Source: Maribacter orientalis | Lineage (GTDB): Bacteria; Bacteroidota; Bacteroidia; Flavobacteriales; Flavobacteriaceae | DNA length: 64,000 nt | Assembly (NCBI RefSeq): GCF_900109345.1 | Contig: NZ_FNZN01000001.1 | Location: 689,883-753,882, forward strand | Direction: 5' to 3' | Shown: positions 28,059-36,992 of the stretch, piece by piece | How the letters are laid out: each line of letters opens with the position of its first letter | Numbering within the stretch: position 1 is the first letter of the stretch | Made by a program: the position numbers and the translations under genes | The notes under the pieces: model-generated | Databases searched by the model: none | What the model saw: only the letters and a program-made list of their open reading frames with translations | What the model was told of the DNA's origin: nothing

Positions 28059-29325
28059 ACGTGTAGTTATAACAGGTTTAGGGGTTTGTGCGCCAAATGG
28101 TGTAGGTCTTACCGATTTCACTCAATCGCTGTTAGAAGGTAAAAGTGGTATTCGACATCAACCTATTTTAGAAAAATTAGGATTCGGTTGTCAAATTGCC
28201 GGTGAACCCTTGGTGAAAGATAATCTTATAGATAATTATTTTACACCGCTAGAAAGAAGAGGATTAAATGCTACAGGCATCGTATACGGTGTAATAGCCG
28301 GAGTAGATGCTTGGAAAGATGCTGGTTTAGAAAAAAACGAGACAGAAGAACCTAGCTGGGACCGAGGTATACTTTTCGGTACTGGTATATTGGGCGTAGA
28401 TAAGTTTAGGGAAGCCATTCACCTTATAGATGAAGGTAACGTTCGAAGATTGGGCAGTACCTCGGTCATACAAACGATGGCCAGTGGTATTAGCGCTTAT
28501 TTAGGCGGCTTGTTAGGTTGTGGTAATCAAGTGACTACGAATTCTGCTGCTTGCACAACGGGTACAGAAGGTATTATTATGGCTTACGACCGAATTAGTC
28601 AAGGTAAAGCCGAGATTATACTAACAGGAAGCTGTAGTGATAGCGGTCCGTATGTATGGGGTGGATTTGATGCTATGCGCATTTTACCAAGAGCATATAA
28701 CGATAATCCTTCGCAAGCCAGTAGACCCATGAGTGCATCGGCTTGCGGATTTATTCCGGGAAGTGGGGCAGGAGCCCTTGTTTTGGAATCCTTAGAAAGC
28801 GCACAAAAAAGAGGTGCGCATATTTATGCCGAAGTTTTAGGCGGAGAAATTAATAGTGGCGGCCAATTAGGAGAAGGTTCTATGACAGCACCTAACAGTA
28901 TTGCCGTTCAGCGTTGTATTCGTAATTCCATTCTTAATTCTGGAATTGAAGCATCTGAAGTAGATGTGATAAATGGTCATTTAACCGCTACCGCTAAAGA
29001 CGTATTGGAAATTGAGAATTGGAGCATCGCTTTGAATCGTTCAGGAAAAGATTTTCCTTACATCAATTCTTTTAAAGGATCTATAGGACATTGTTTAGCA
29101 GCAGCGGGTAGTATTGAGAGTGTAGCCACTATTTTACAATTTCAAGAAAAAGTGGTGTTCAAGAATGTAAATTGTGCCGATATTCATACTCAAATACAAT
29201 CGTTAATTTCAGAAAATTGTATTCCGTTAAAAACAATGAACCATATCCCTAAAATAATAGCAAAAGCAAGTTTTGGGTTTGGCGATGTTAATGCTTGTGT
29301 TATTTTTAAAGCCTATTCTGAATAA
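28051..29325 (+). CDS. Beta-ketoacyl-ACP synthase, KAS II (FabF)-like
   Basis: The 424-residue thiolase-fold enzyme keeps the Cys-His-His triad: Cys168 in NSAACTTGTEG, a first His in NGHLTATAKD (the usual NxHGT is altered to NGHLT) and a second in GSIGHCLAAAGSIE. It elongates acyl-ACP with malonyl-ACP. The altered first His motif sets it apart from primary-metabolism FabF and points to a specialised branch. Confidence 0.9.
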   Translation: MSRRVVITGLGVCAPNGVGLTDFTQSLLEGKSGIRHQPILEKLGFGCQIAGEPLVKDNLIDNYFTPLERRGLNATGIVYGVIAGVDAWKDAGLEKNETEEPSWDRGILFGTGILGVDKFREAIHLIDEGNVRRLGSTSVIQTMASGISAYLGGLLGCGNQVTTNSAACTTGTEGIIMAYDRISQGKAEIILTGSCSDSGPYVWGGFDAMRILPRAYNDNPSQASRPMSASACGFIPGSGAGALVLESLESAQKRGAHIYAEVLGGEINSGGQLGEGSMTAPNSIAVQRCIRNSILNSGIEASEVDVINGHLTATAKDVLEIENWSIALNRSGKDFPYINSFKGSIGHCLAAAGSIESVATILQFQEKVVFKNVNCADIHTQIQSLISENCIPLKTMNHIPKIIAKASFGFGDVNACVIFKAYSE

Positions 29326-29380
29326 TTTTGTAAGGAACTCAATTAAAATAAAATACCTTTTGGTATAAAATTATATAAAG

Positions 29381-29635
29381 ATGTTAGAAGAAGAGAAATA
29401 TAATAAATTGAAGGATATTATAAAAATATACCTACCTGAAGATGTAACTGTTACAGATGTTGAGCAGAATAGTCATTTCATGAATGATTTAAATATCAAT
29501 TCCGCTAACCTAGTAGACATTGTTCTAGATGTTGAGGATGCTTTTGATATTCGCTTAGAAAACGATGATATGGACCAAATGCAAACCGTAAACGATGCCA
29601 TGGCAATTATCGATACTAAATTGAAAAGTAAATAA
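29381..29635 (+). CDS. Acyl carrier protein
   Basis: The 84-residue acidic four-helix protein has a phosphopantetheine attachment serine at Ser41 (LNINSANLVDIVLDVEDAF), a variant of the usual DSL motif. It ends the seven-gene operon and should carry the chain built by the neighbouring ketosynthase, dehydratase and reductase, possibly handing it to the type III polyketide synthase. Confidence 0.9.
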   Translation: MLEEEKYNKLKDIIKIYLPEDVTVTDVEQNSHFMNDLNINSANLVDIVLDVEDAFDIRLENDDMDQMQTVNDAMAIIDTKLKSK

Positions 29636-29643
29636 GAACTTCC

Positions 29644-30603
29644 TTATTCTCTTTCTTTAATAAACATCGAAGCTAACACTCCCGATGCCAAGGCTACTGA
29701 TATTACGGCAAGAGAAACCCACTCTGGTAATTCTATATAATGAGAGAAAAGCATTTTTAATCCCACAAAAGCTAGTATCACAACGAGACTATAGTTGATA
29801 TATCTAAATTTCTCCAACATTCGTGAGACTAAGAAATACATTGATCGTAAACCTAAAATCGCCAAAATATTTGAGGAAAATACGATAAAAGGGTCTGCGG
29901 TAATCGCTAATATGGCTGGTATACTATCTAAAGCAAATAGAATATCGGTTAATTCTATTACTATAAGCGCTACGAATAGGGGAGTAGCGGCATTGACATT
30001 CATTCTTTTTACGAAAAAATCATGACCGTTCATGTTTGACGAGACAGGGTAGATTTTTTTAATCATTTTAAAGACAAATGAGTTCTTAGGGTCAAAATCG
30101 TCATCATCACCTTTCAACATATTAAAAGCGGTATATAATAAGAAAATACCGAAAATGTAAATGATCCATTCAAATTTGGTAATCAATGCAACCCCGAAGA
30201 ATATCATTAAAGCTCTAAAAACGATAGCTCCTAGAATTCCCCAAAATAATACCCTATGCTGATATAAAGGGGGAATCTTGAATGAACTGAAGATTACTGC
30301 GATGACAAAAATATTATCTACACTTAAAGAAAGTTCTATTAAATACCCTGTAATGTATTTTAAAACTGCGTTGTTAGGTGTTAGTCCGGTTGGGTTATCA
30401 ACTATTCCAAAATTGAACAACCAATAGATAACACCACTAAAGCTAAAAGCAACCGTAATCCAAATTGCAGTCCAAATGCCCGCTTCTTTTGATTTTATCA
30501 CATGGTCATTTTTGTGGAACACACCAAGGTCTAAAGCAAGAAAAACAAGTACAAAGGCAATAAAAATAATCCAGACTATCATATCATTTTTTTGGAAGTG
30601 CAA
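29644..30603 (-). CDS. TerC family integral membrane protein
   Basis: The 319-residue protein has about eight to nine membrane helices with TerC signatures: LALDLGVFHKND, the ELSLSVDNIFVIAVIFSSF helix and LTDILFALDSIPAILAITADPFIVFSSN with acidic residues lining the helices. TerC/Alx proteins export Mn2+ or other metal ions. It converges on the ACP gene with 8 bp between the stops. Confidence 0.93.
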   Translation of the reverse strand: MHFQKNDMIVWIIFIAFVLVFLALDLGVFHKNDHVIKSKEAGIWTAIWITVAFSFSGVIYWLFNFGIVDNPTGLTPNNAVLKYITGYLIELSLSVDNIFVIAVIFSSFKIPPLYQHRVLFWGILGAIVFRALMIFFGVALITKFEWIIYIFGIFLLYTAFNMLKGDDDDFDPKNSFVFKMIKKIYPVSSNMNGHDFFVKRMNVNAATPLFVALIVIELTDILFALDSIPAILAITADPFIVFSSNILAILGLRSMYFLVSRMLEKFRYINYSLVVILAFVGLKMLFSHYIELPEWVSLAVISVALASGVLASMFIKERE

Positions 30604-30977
30604 AGGTATTGAATTTTGACATTTAGAATTTTATTTTATCGAAATGTTCACAACTTGATACTCAAAATTTTAACCTTCCAATTATCAGATAAATTTCATG
30701 TATAAATTAACCATAGAATATGACTATTGTTTTAAATGGTTAAGCTGTAAAATTATATTTTAGATAATACGTTTGGCCTTCTGATAATTAGTATTGTCAA
30801 ACTAATAGCAAATATAAAATCCAATTTAAGTCTGATTTTATGGAAAGAATATAAAGAAAAAATGTAAATTATTTCAAGCGATAAACTGTTTAGTTCTATC
30901 GATTATTAACAACTAACAATAGATTAAGTTGGAGTTCGAAAATATTGTGTTACATTTCTAGTAGAACAACTATTGAA
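30604..30977. other. Non-coding AT-rich intergenic region
   Basis: No open frame with coding character was seen. TACGTTTG at 30768-30775 matches the -7 promoter consensus but lies about 200 bp before the next start. No repeat of the 39-60 kb type was found here. Confidence 0.5.
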
Positions 30978-31319
30978 ATGAAAAAACTAACCTTATTGGG
31001 TGGTGTTTTCATATACCTACTTTTAGGTGTGAACACTACTTTTGCACAAGATGCTGACTCGATTAATGCTAAAATAAACAAGAGAACACTTCTTAACCAA
31101 TTTGAGTCCGATTATGTACTATCTGTTTCTGAACGTATTGCGTTAAAGCAAAGTAGAATTGCATTTCAATATCGAACTAGGGAGATATTGGATTCACTTG
31201 ACATATCCGATAAAAAAAGAAAGCGCTTAATTGAAGAATTAAAGCGCAATCCGTTTTCTGAAAAAATTCAAAATGTTATCGCAAGTGAAACTAAATCCGA
31301 TAATAATATTGAAGATTAA
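30978..31319 (+). CDS. Small secreted protein of unknown function
   Basis: The start chosen is the ATG at 30978, because it begins directly with a signal peptide (KKLTLLGGVFIYLLLGVNTTFAQ); the frame is open 11 codons further up. The mature part is about 90 residues, highly charged and helical (ERIALKQSRIAFQYRTREIL, then KKRKRLIEELKRNPF). No family is recognised. Confidence 0.6.
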   Translation: MKKLTLLGGVFIYLLLGVNTTFAQDADSINAKINKRTLLNQFESDYVLSVSERIALKQSRIAFQYRTREILDSLDISDKKRKRLIEELKRNPFSEKIQNVIASETKSDNNIED

Positions 31320-31337
31320 ACCTCGTTAAAATGTAGT

Positions 31338-31640
31338 CTAATGAGATTGCATTTTAGCTTTTCGTTTCTCTAACTGTCTTTGTAAGTCTTCTACCGATGA
31401 AGCTATGGAGGCTTCGAAACTTCCTGTAGAAGATTGAGCAAATAAGCGAGGTCCAGGGGCACTCAAACGTATATTACATACCATACCTGTATCAGGTGAT
31501 GAAGTATTCTCTTTCTTGAAAAATACATCGGATCTTACTATAAAATCAAACTTATCCAATAATTTTTCTAATTTTTGTGCAGCCATAATTTCCAATCGGT
31601 TGCTGGCTTTCACATCGTCGTATTCAAAATTGATATTCAT
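31338..31640 (-). CDS. hpf: Ribosome hibernation promoting factor, HPF/RaiA family
   Basis: The 100-residue short-form protein has the S30AE/HPF beta-alpha-beta-beta-beta-alpha pattern: MNINFEYDDVKASNRLEIMAAQKLEKLLDK, CNIRLSAPGPRLFAQSS, and the final basic helix VEDLQRQLEKRKAKM. It binds the 30S subunit in stationary phase. It lacks the long C-terminal dimerisation domain, so it is a short HPF/YfiA-type. Confidence 0.88.
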   Translation of the reverse strand: MNINFEYDDVKASNRLEIMAAQKLEKLLDKFDFIVRSDVFFKKENTSSPDTGMVCNIRLSAPGPRLFAQSSTGSFEASIASSVEDLQRQLEKRKAKMQSH

Positions 31641-31872
31641 AGGTTCAAAGTTTAGATTAAGATACTCATTTCAAATCGTCCTGACAACAAAAAAAAGCTT
31701 AAATAAAAAGCTCATTTGTATTATCAATTGCTAACCGTTTTGTTTCTAAATCGTTACCGAAAGCGTTGAAATTTTAAAGTTTAGTTAAACCATAACAAAC
31801 ATAGTTTATATTCAAATTTCTTATCTTAATTTGAAATAAATTTCCCTCATTTTCATTTTAAAACCTTGCCCT

Positions 31873-32190
31873 ATGGAAAATGAACATGACAAATCTAAAT
31901 GCTTAGGTAAACTGGAACGTTGTTATAATACGCTTCAATATTTTAAAACTCGTATAGACTCCTACTTATATGAACCTTCGACTATGGGGCTTTTTGAGAC
32001 TAAAGCGTATCTGAAAGATAAAATAGGGAAGCTGGCAGCTGCAAACGAGACCTTATTAGACTATTTAAAATTAACCAATGAACTTTTGCCGGATCAGTAC
32101 CAATTGGTAAATTTTCTTATTAAGGAAACAGCAGAACTTGAAAGTGATGTTATGGAGTACACCAACAAATCTAGAAAATCTGTTCAATAA
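31873..32190 (+). CDS. Small helical protein of unknown function
   Basis: The 105-residue soluble protein is predicted entirely helical with heptad-like spacing (KLERCYNTLQYFKTRIDSYLYE, then KLAAANETLLDYLKLTNELL). No signal peptide is present and no family is recognised. It has its own AT-rich upstream region and no operon partner. Confidence 0.55.
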   Translation: MENEHDKSKCLGKLERCYNTLQYFKTRIDSYLYEPSTMGLFETKAYLKDKIGKLAAANETLLDYLKLTNELLPDQYQLVNFLIKETAELESDVMEYTNKSRKSVQ

Positions 32191-32303
32191 TCGTTTGTCA
32201 GGTGAAATTGGTCGTAGCCTATCAATTATTTCAATTAGTACATAAAACAACAGTCTTATTTTATTAATAGTTATTCTAGGAGTAGAACACTAATACTAAT
32301 TAA

Positions 32304-32573
32304 ATGAAACGTTTTTTCGTTTTTACCATTTGCTGCTTTTTATTTTCTGTAAAAGTTGCTCATTCTCAAAATTTTGCATCTAAAAATGTTAATCTTGAAA
32401 GTGAAGAAGAACCAATTATGTTTCAGTTTGAACCTAACTTTGAAACAGCACGGTTACAAAAGCGCGAAGCATTATTGAGCAAGATTAAGCAAATTTATAA
32501 GGAATCTCATACAGATAAATTTCAAAAAAACCTATTGGTCGATACCGAATTTGGAGATGATAAATATCAATAA
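32304..32573 (+). CDS. Small secreted protein of unknown function
   Basis: The 89-residue protein has a clear signal peptide (KRFFVFTICCFLFSVKVAHSQ) and a short charged mature part containing ETARLQKREALLSKIKQIYKE. It is similar in size and layout to the secreted protein at 30978 but shares no evident sequence. No function is assigned. Confidence 0.55.
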   Translation: MKRFFVFTICCFLFSVKVAHSQNFASKNVNLESEEEPIMFQFEPNFETARLQKREALLSKIKQIYKESHTDKFQKNLLVDTEFGDDKYQ

Positions 32574-32633
32574 TAATTTTGAGAATTTGGCGTAGATTTA
32601 GTTGATTAAAAGACCATTAATAGCATATGACCT

Positions 32634-33182
32634 ATGAAAACAATAGTTGCTTCTTTTGTCGTATTAAGTATATTGTTTAGTTGTTCGTCTACTAAAAACA
32701 GTATCAGCGATACCCACCCAATTCATTCATTAATTTCATCAAGATCTTTTGAGTTTACTGCCGATTGGGCAAACCCAATGGTTACTCAGAGTATGAATGC
32801 CATTGCTAATTCAGGACTTATACCACCAGGAAGTACTATTTCACGTATTAATTTGGCCGGAAATCCTAATTACTTAAAAGTTTTTGGAGATAGTGTTTCA
32901 GCCAATTTACCTTATTATGGTGAACGTCAATTTGGCGGTGGTTATGGCTCGGCAACCGGAATTGAATTTAACGGAATCCCCGAAGATTATAAGCAGACCT
33001 TTGATACCGATAACGGTAAGTACACTGTTAGTTTCAACATCAGCGACAAATCAGACAGGTATTATGTGATAATGGCTATTTTTCCTAGCAAATCTACTAC
33101 TGTAGTAGTGAGCCTTAATAATCGAAATTCTATTCGTTATGAAGGCGCTATTGAAGCTTTGGAAAGTAACATAAAGCAGTAA
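32634..33182 (+). CDS. DUF4251 domain lipoprotein
   Basis: The 182-residue protein has a lipobox (LFSCSS) and then the DUF4251 pattern: ISSRSFEFTADWANPM, INLAGNPNYLKVFGDSVSANLPYYGERQFGGGYG, IEFNGIPEDY and FNISDKSDRYYVIMAIFPSKSTTVVVSLNNRNSIRYEG. The family is confined largely to Bacteroidota and has no proven function. It probably sits on the outer membrane or in the periplasm. Confidence 0.85.
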   Translation: MKTIVASFVVLSILFSCSSTKNSISDTHPIHSLISSRSFEFTADWANPMVTQSMNAIANSGLIPPGSTISRINLAGNPNYLKVFGDSVSANLPYYGERQFGGGYGSATGIEFNGIPEDYKQTFDTDNGKYTVSFNISDKSDRYYVIMAIFPSKSTTVVVSLNNRNSIRYEGAIEALESNIKQ

Positions 33183-33200
33183 CCATATATCATTCTTTTC

Positions 33201-34709
33201 CTAGTAACTATCAGTATTGGTTACGAAAGCAATTCTTTTACTATCTGGTGACCAACTGGGCACATTTATAGTTCCTTGACCACCATAAATATGGGCAAGT
33301 ACTTTGGGTTCTCCTCCATTAAATGGCATAATACGTAACATGCAATGCTTGTAAAATGGGTGCTCACTCGGATTTATATCCTTGGGAAAGGAAATAAAAA
33401 CAATCCATTTTTGATCCGGACTCACATGCGGGAACCAATTGTTGTATTCGTCGAAGGTCAGTTGTTCTTGTTTTTTACCATTTGCTTTCATGCGATAGAG
33501 CTGCATGGTGCCCGAACGTACCGAGTTAAAGTAAATATATTTCCCGTTTTCACTAAATTCAGGTCCGTCGTCTAATGTTGGGTAATCTGTAAGCTGTTCT
33601 TCTTTTCCTGATTTAATATTGACCGAGAATATATTATATGCTCCGTTTCTGTTGCCCGTAAAAAGCATCTCTTTATTGTTTGGCGACCACCCATGAAAGT
33701 AAGATGCACCAACCCCAGGTTTTGTTACCATTTTGGGTAGCGAATCACCCTCAGTAGGTAAGTAGTATAAAGCAGAAGAGCCATCATCTTTTTGATTGTG
33801 GTTACTGATACCTAAAAGTTTACCATCGAAAGAAAGTACGTGGTCATTATTGTTATTAACAGCAAAACCAGTGTTTAGGGGGGTAATAGTATTCGTTTCT
33901 AGCTCATAATTATAAAGATGACCTTTGGAATTGTAAATCAATTTTTTACCATCGACTGTCCAATTAGGTGCTTGAATGGAATGAGCGGAATGATGAATAA
34001 TTTTTCTGTGTCCGGTTTCCACATCCATCAGTTCTAAATTACTTCCTATATAATTGCGATAGGGAGTATAATCTGCCTCTACCGGTTTAACGATTCGTAC
34101 ATTGCTAAAGGTCGCACTTTCCAAAACTTTAGGATTATGGGAACATACATATAACCCCACATACACCTCATTGTCTAGATCCATATTAGTTAGCTCGACA
34201 GAGGTAAGCTCTTCACCAAATTTTGCGGTAGACATAATATATGTAGTACCCCGTCTTTCTAATTGTATAATAGTGGGGGACTCGTCTATAGATTTCAGCT
34301 CTTCGGTAAGTCCGCCAACCGTTTTACGGTACTGTAAAGAGGTGAGTCCGTCACCATGTGTACTAGCATTCACATGAGCAGAATTCGTATCTAAGCTATT
34401 TTTAATAATCCATCCCGTTTTACGATGAGGGTCAGCCCCGGCACCATTAAATTTTACGGTAGCACGAAGAATAAAATCTCCTTGTATAGTCGTCCATAAA
34501 TATTGAAATTCATCGGTGCCGAACCACATATTAGTACCAGCTCCTGTTAAAGTGTAGGTTTGGTTTTTAGCATCGAAGGTTGACGAACCCTTCACTTTTG
34601 GATTCCCGATAGCGGTTTCACCATCAAAAATTCCGATTTTATATTGTGCTTGAAAAGTGGTTGTCATCAATATGAATAATAGAGAGAGTAAAAGTGCATT
34701 TGATTTCAT
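33201..34709 (-). CDS. TolB-like beta-propeller protein with N-terminal jelly-roll domain
   Basis: The 502-residue secreted protein starts with a signal peptide ending in FQAQ. Residues about 20-205 form a DUF1349/laminin-G-like beta-sandwich (FDAKNQTYTLTGAGTNMWFG, WIIKNSLDTNSAHVNAS). Residues about 220-500 carry WD40-like PD40/TolB repeats such as APNWTVDGKKLIYNS, FSENGKYIYFNSVRSGTMQLYRM and PSWSPDSKRIAFVTN. It is likely a periplasmic or outer-surface binding protein. The ligand is unknown. Confidence 0.8.
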   Translation of the reverse strand: MKSNALLLSLLFILMTTTFQAQYKIGIFDGETAIGNPKVKGSSTFDAKNQTYTLTGAGTNMWFGTDEFQYLWTTIQGDFILRATVKFNGAGADPHRKTGWIIKNSLDTNSAHVNASTHGDGLTSLQYRKTVGGLTEELKSIDESPTIIQLERRGTTYIMSTAKFGEELTSVELTNMDLDNEVYVGLYVCSHNPKVLESATFSNVRIVKPVEADYTPYRNYIGSNLELMDVETGHRKIIHHSAHSIQAPNWTVDGKKLIYNSKGHLYNYELETNTITPLNTGFAVNNNNDHVLSFDGKLLGISNHNQKDDGSSALYYLPTEGDSLPKMVTKPGVGASYFHGWSPNNKEMLFTGNRNGAYNIFSVNIKSGKEEQLTDYPTLDDGPEFSENGKYIYFNSVRSGTMQLYRMKANGKKQEQLTFDEYNNWFPHVSPDQKWIVFISFPKDINPSEHPFYKHCMLRIMPFNGGEPKVLAHIYGGQGTINVPSWSPDSKRIAFVTNTDSY

Positions 34710-34931
34710 GATGAGTTGTTGTTTTTTGTTGGTAGTTCTATTTAAATATACTCTTTAATTCTTTTGTTTTGATATATAGACCTTTATGAATACTTAAAAA
34801 GGCTACGTACCAAATATTCGAAATTGATTATAAATTAATGTTTTAACTACAAGTTTACTATGTTTTACGTTAAAGGAAGCCTAAAAAGGGAAGGTTTTGC
34901 GCTATAATTCGTTATTGGGTATTAAGAACAA

Positions 34932-34939
34932 TACCTTTG
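34932..34939 (+). promoter_or_regulatory. -7 promoter box for the FKBP-type isomerase gene
   Basis: TACCTTTG fully matches TAnnTTTG, 35 bp before the ATG. A TTATTG lies 14 bp upstream of it, somewhat close for a -33 element. Confidence 0.45.
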
Positions 34940-34974
34940 AGGCTCAATTAAGTTAACTAGTAGAATTTAATAGT

Positions 34975-35403
34975 ATGAGCAAAGTAAAAGCAGATGATTT
35001 AGTACGAGTACATTACACCGGTAAATTGAGTGATGGACAAGTGTTTGATAGTTCGGTAGATAGAGAACCTTTAGAAGTGAAATTAGGAGAAGGTAGTTTA
35101 ATTCCTGGTTTTGAAAAAGGATTGATTGATATGCAACCGAGCGAGAAAAAGACTGTCGTTATTGCCAAGGAAGAAGCTTATGGCGAAAAGCGTAAGGAAC
35201 TTTTTCAATCCGTAAAAAAATCAGATTTACCTGAAGATTTGAAAGTAGAGGTCGACATGGCACTTATGGCTACGAACGCTGATGGTAGTGAAAAACAACT
35301 TCGCGTTGCAGAAATAAAAGAAGATGAAATTGTAGTAGATGCAAATCATCCTTTGGCCGGTGAAGATTTAACTTTTGAGTTAGAGTTGGTTGAGATTAAA
35401 TAA
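34975..35403 (+). CDS. FKBP-type peptidyl-prolyl isomerase, SlyD-like
   Basis: The 142-residue cytoplasmic protein has the FKBP core (VRVHYTGKLSDGQVFDSS, LIPGFEKGLIDMQPSEKK) split by an insert-in-flap domain (about 75-125), as in SlyD. The histidine-rich C-terminal tail of E. coli SlyD is missing, so metal binding by that tail is not expected. It acts as a folding helper or isomerase. A perfect terminator follows. Confidence 0.92.
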   Translation: MSKVKADDLVRVHYTGKLSDGQVFDSSVDREPLEVKLGEGSLIPGFEKGLIDMQPSEKKTVVIAKEEAYGEKRKELFQSVKKSDLPEDLKVEVDMALMATNADGSEKQLRVAEIKEDEIVVDANHPLAGEDLTFELELVEIK

Positions 35404-35420
35404 ATAGCATACATTTTATA

Positions 35421-35452
35421 AAAAAACCGCCCTTAATAGGGCGGTTTTTTTG
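35421..35452 (+). terminator. Rho-independent terminator
   Basis: AAAAAACCGCCCT at 35421-35433 and AGGGCGGTTTTTT at 35438-35450 form a perfect 13 bp stem with loop TAAT and a T tract. The A/T flanks would let it work in both directions. Confidence 0.93.
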
Positions 35453-35569
35453 TTTTGATAGGTGAATTTAAGGTATGTTCGTATAATGTTATAAATTAGA
35501 GGACGATCTATAATTGTACTATGTTATATGTAGTTATCACTACTTATTTAGATAAAAAGATATACTGAT

Positions 35570-36466
35570 ATGAACATCCTAAAAAATGCTATTTTTATTT
35601 TTAAAACGTATGCGCATTCTGCAATAATGCTATTATTGCTTCTATTTTGCCTGTCTTGCTCAGAACAGCCTAAAGAAACGGAAAAAGAAGAATGGCTCGC
35701 TTTATTCAATGGAGCCAATTATGACGACTGGACTCCAAAATTTGCAGGATATGAACTTGGGGTTAACCATAACAATAGGTTTGTATATCAGGATAGCCTT
35801 TTAAGTGTCAGATATGCTAAGACAGATACCTTTAATGGAAATTTCGGACATCTATATTATAAACAGAAATTCTCACATTATAAACTACGCGCAACGTATC
35901 GGTTTGTTGGGGAGCAAATGACTAACGGTCCCGCTTGGGCCTTTCGCAATAATGGTCTAATGTTACATTGTCAAGAACCTGCAACGTTGGGTTTAGACCA
36001 AGATTTTCCAATTTCTTTAGAGTATCAACTTTTGGGCGGTGACGGCACCAATGAGCGTACAACGGCCAATTTGTGTACACCGGGCACCAATGTGGTTATG
36101 AACGATAGCCTGTTTACCACACATTGTGTCAACTCCACCTCAAAAACCTACCATGGTGACCAGTGGGTTACTGCGGAAGCCTTGGTTCTGGGAGATTCCC
36201 TTGTGCAGCATATTATGGAAAAGGAAGTAGTTCTAGAATTTAAATCGCCTACTATTGGCGGCGGCGGCATATCTGGGTATAAAGAAAGTGCGTATGTAGA
36301 AGGAAAACCATTAAAAGAAGGGTATATCTCGATTCAGGCAGAAACCCATCCCATCGATTTTAAAAGTATAGAAGTACTGAACCTATGTGGTTGTATGGAT
36401 GAAAAGGCCAAGAATTATAAGTCTTACTATGTAAAAGCAGATAATACCACGTGTATTTACGAATAG
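35570..36466 (+). CDS. DUF1080 (3-keto-disaccharide hydrolase-like) lipoprotein
   Basis: The 298-residue protein has a lipobox (CLSCSE) and then a DUF1080 concanavalin-like domain (ALFNGANYDDWTPK, SHYKLRATYRFVGEQMTNGPAWAFRNNGLMLH, GGGGISGYKESAYVEG). The final 25 residues form a C-x-C-MDEKAKNYK...C motif seen as an appended calcium- or adhesion-type repeat in marine Bacteroidota. Some DUF1080 proteins hydrolyse 3-keto-glycosides, but the substrate here is not known. It leads an operon with a TlpA-like protein. Confidence 0.8.
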   Translation: MNILKNAIFIFKTYAHSAIMLLLLLFCLSCSEQPKETEKEEWLALFNGANYDDWTPKFAGYELGVNHNNRFVYQDSLLSVRYAKTDTFNGNFGHLYYKQKFSHYKLRATYRFVGEQMTNGPAWAFRNNGLMLHCQEPATLGLDQDFPISLEYQLLGGDGTNERTTANLCTPGTNVVMNDSLFTTHCVNSTSKTYHGDQWVTAEALVLGDSLVQHIMEKEVVLEFKSPTIGGGGISGYKESAYVEGKPLKEGYISIQAETHPIDFKSIEVLNLCGCMDEKAKNYKSYYVKADNTTCIYE

Positions 36467-36482
36467 AAAAATACAAATACCA

Positions 36483-36992
36483 ATGAAGAAAGGAATTGTA
36501 CTTTTTTTAGTCTTGAGCATATCACTATTAGGCTGCAAAGAAGTAAAAGAAGAACAAAAAACAGCAGCTGAATCTACGACAATTGAGGTAGAAAAAGCCT
36601 CAATATCATTATATGAAGATTTAGACGGTAACCCTGTTGAATTGACCGATTATAAGGGAAAACGGATACTCTTAAATTATTGGGCTACATGGTGTCGACC
36701 CTGTATTGAAGAAATGCCAGATTTATTGAAATTACAAGGCATTTTAGAGGAAGAGAACTATGTGTTTTTATTCGCTTCAGACCAATCTTTGAAGAAAATA
36801 TCAGTTTTTAAAGAAGCCCGAGGATTCGATTTTAAATACATTAAGTACAATGGTGCTTATGCCGAACAAAGAATAAATGCCTTACCCGTTACTTTGGTAT
36901 ATAATGAAGTGGGGGAGCAGGTATTGCGATTTGATGGTGGAATGGCGTGGGATAGTCCAGAAATGATTGAACAACTAAGAAAAATACAGTAA
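36483..36992 (+). CDS. TlpA-like thioredoxin-fold lipoprotein
   Basis: The 169-residue protein has a lipobox (LLGCKE) and a thioredoxin-like domain with redox motif WATWCRPCIEEM. The cis-Pro is in INALPVTLVYN. It is a periplasmic-side thiol reductase of the ResA/TlpA group, which reduces specific protein disulfides. Its stop overlaps the next start by one base, so it is tightly coupled to a protein with a conserved CxCC cluster, a plausible client. Confidence 0.9.
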   Translation: MKKGIVLFLVLSISLLGCKEVKEEQKTAAESTTIEVEKASISLYEDLDGNPVELTDYKGKRILLNYWATWCRPCIEEMPDLLKLQGILEEENYVFLFASDQSLKKISVFKEARGFDFKYIKYNGAYAEQRINALPVTLVYNEVGEQVLRFDGGMAWDSPEMIEQLRKIQ

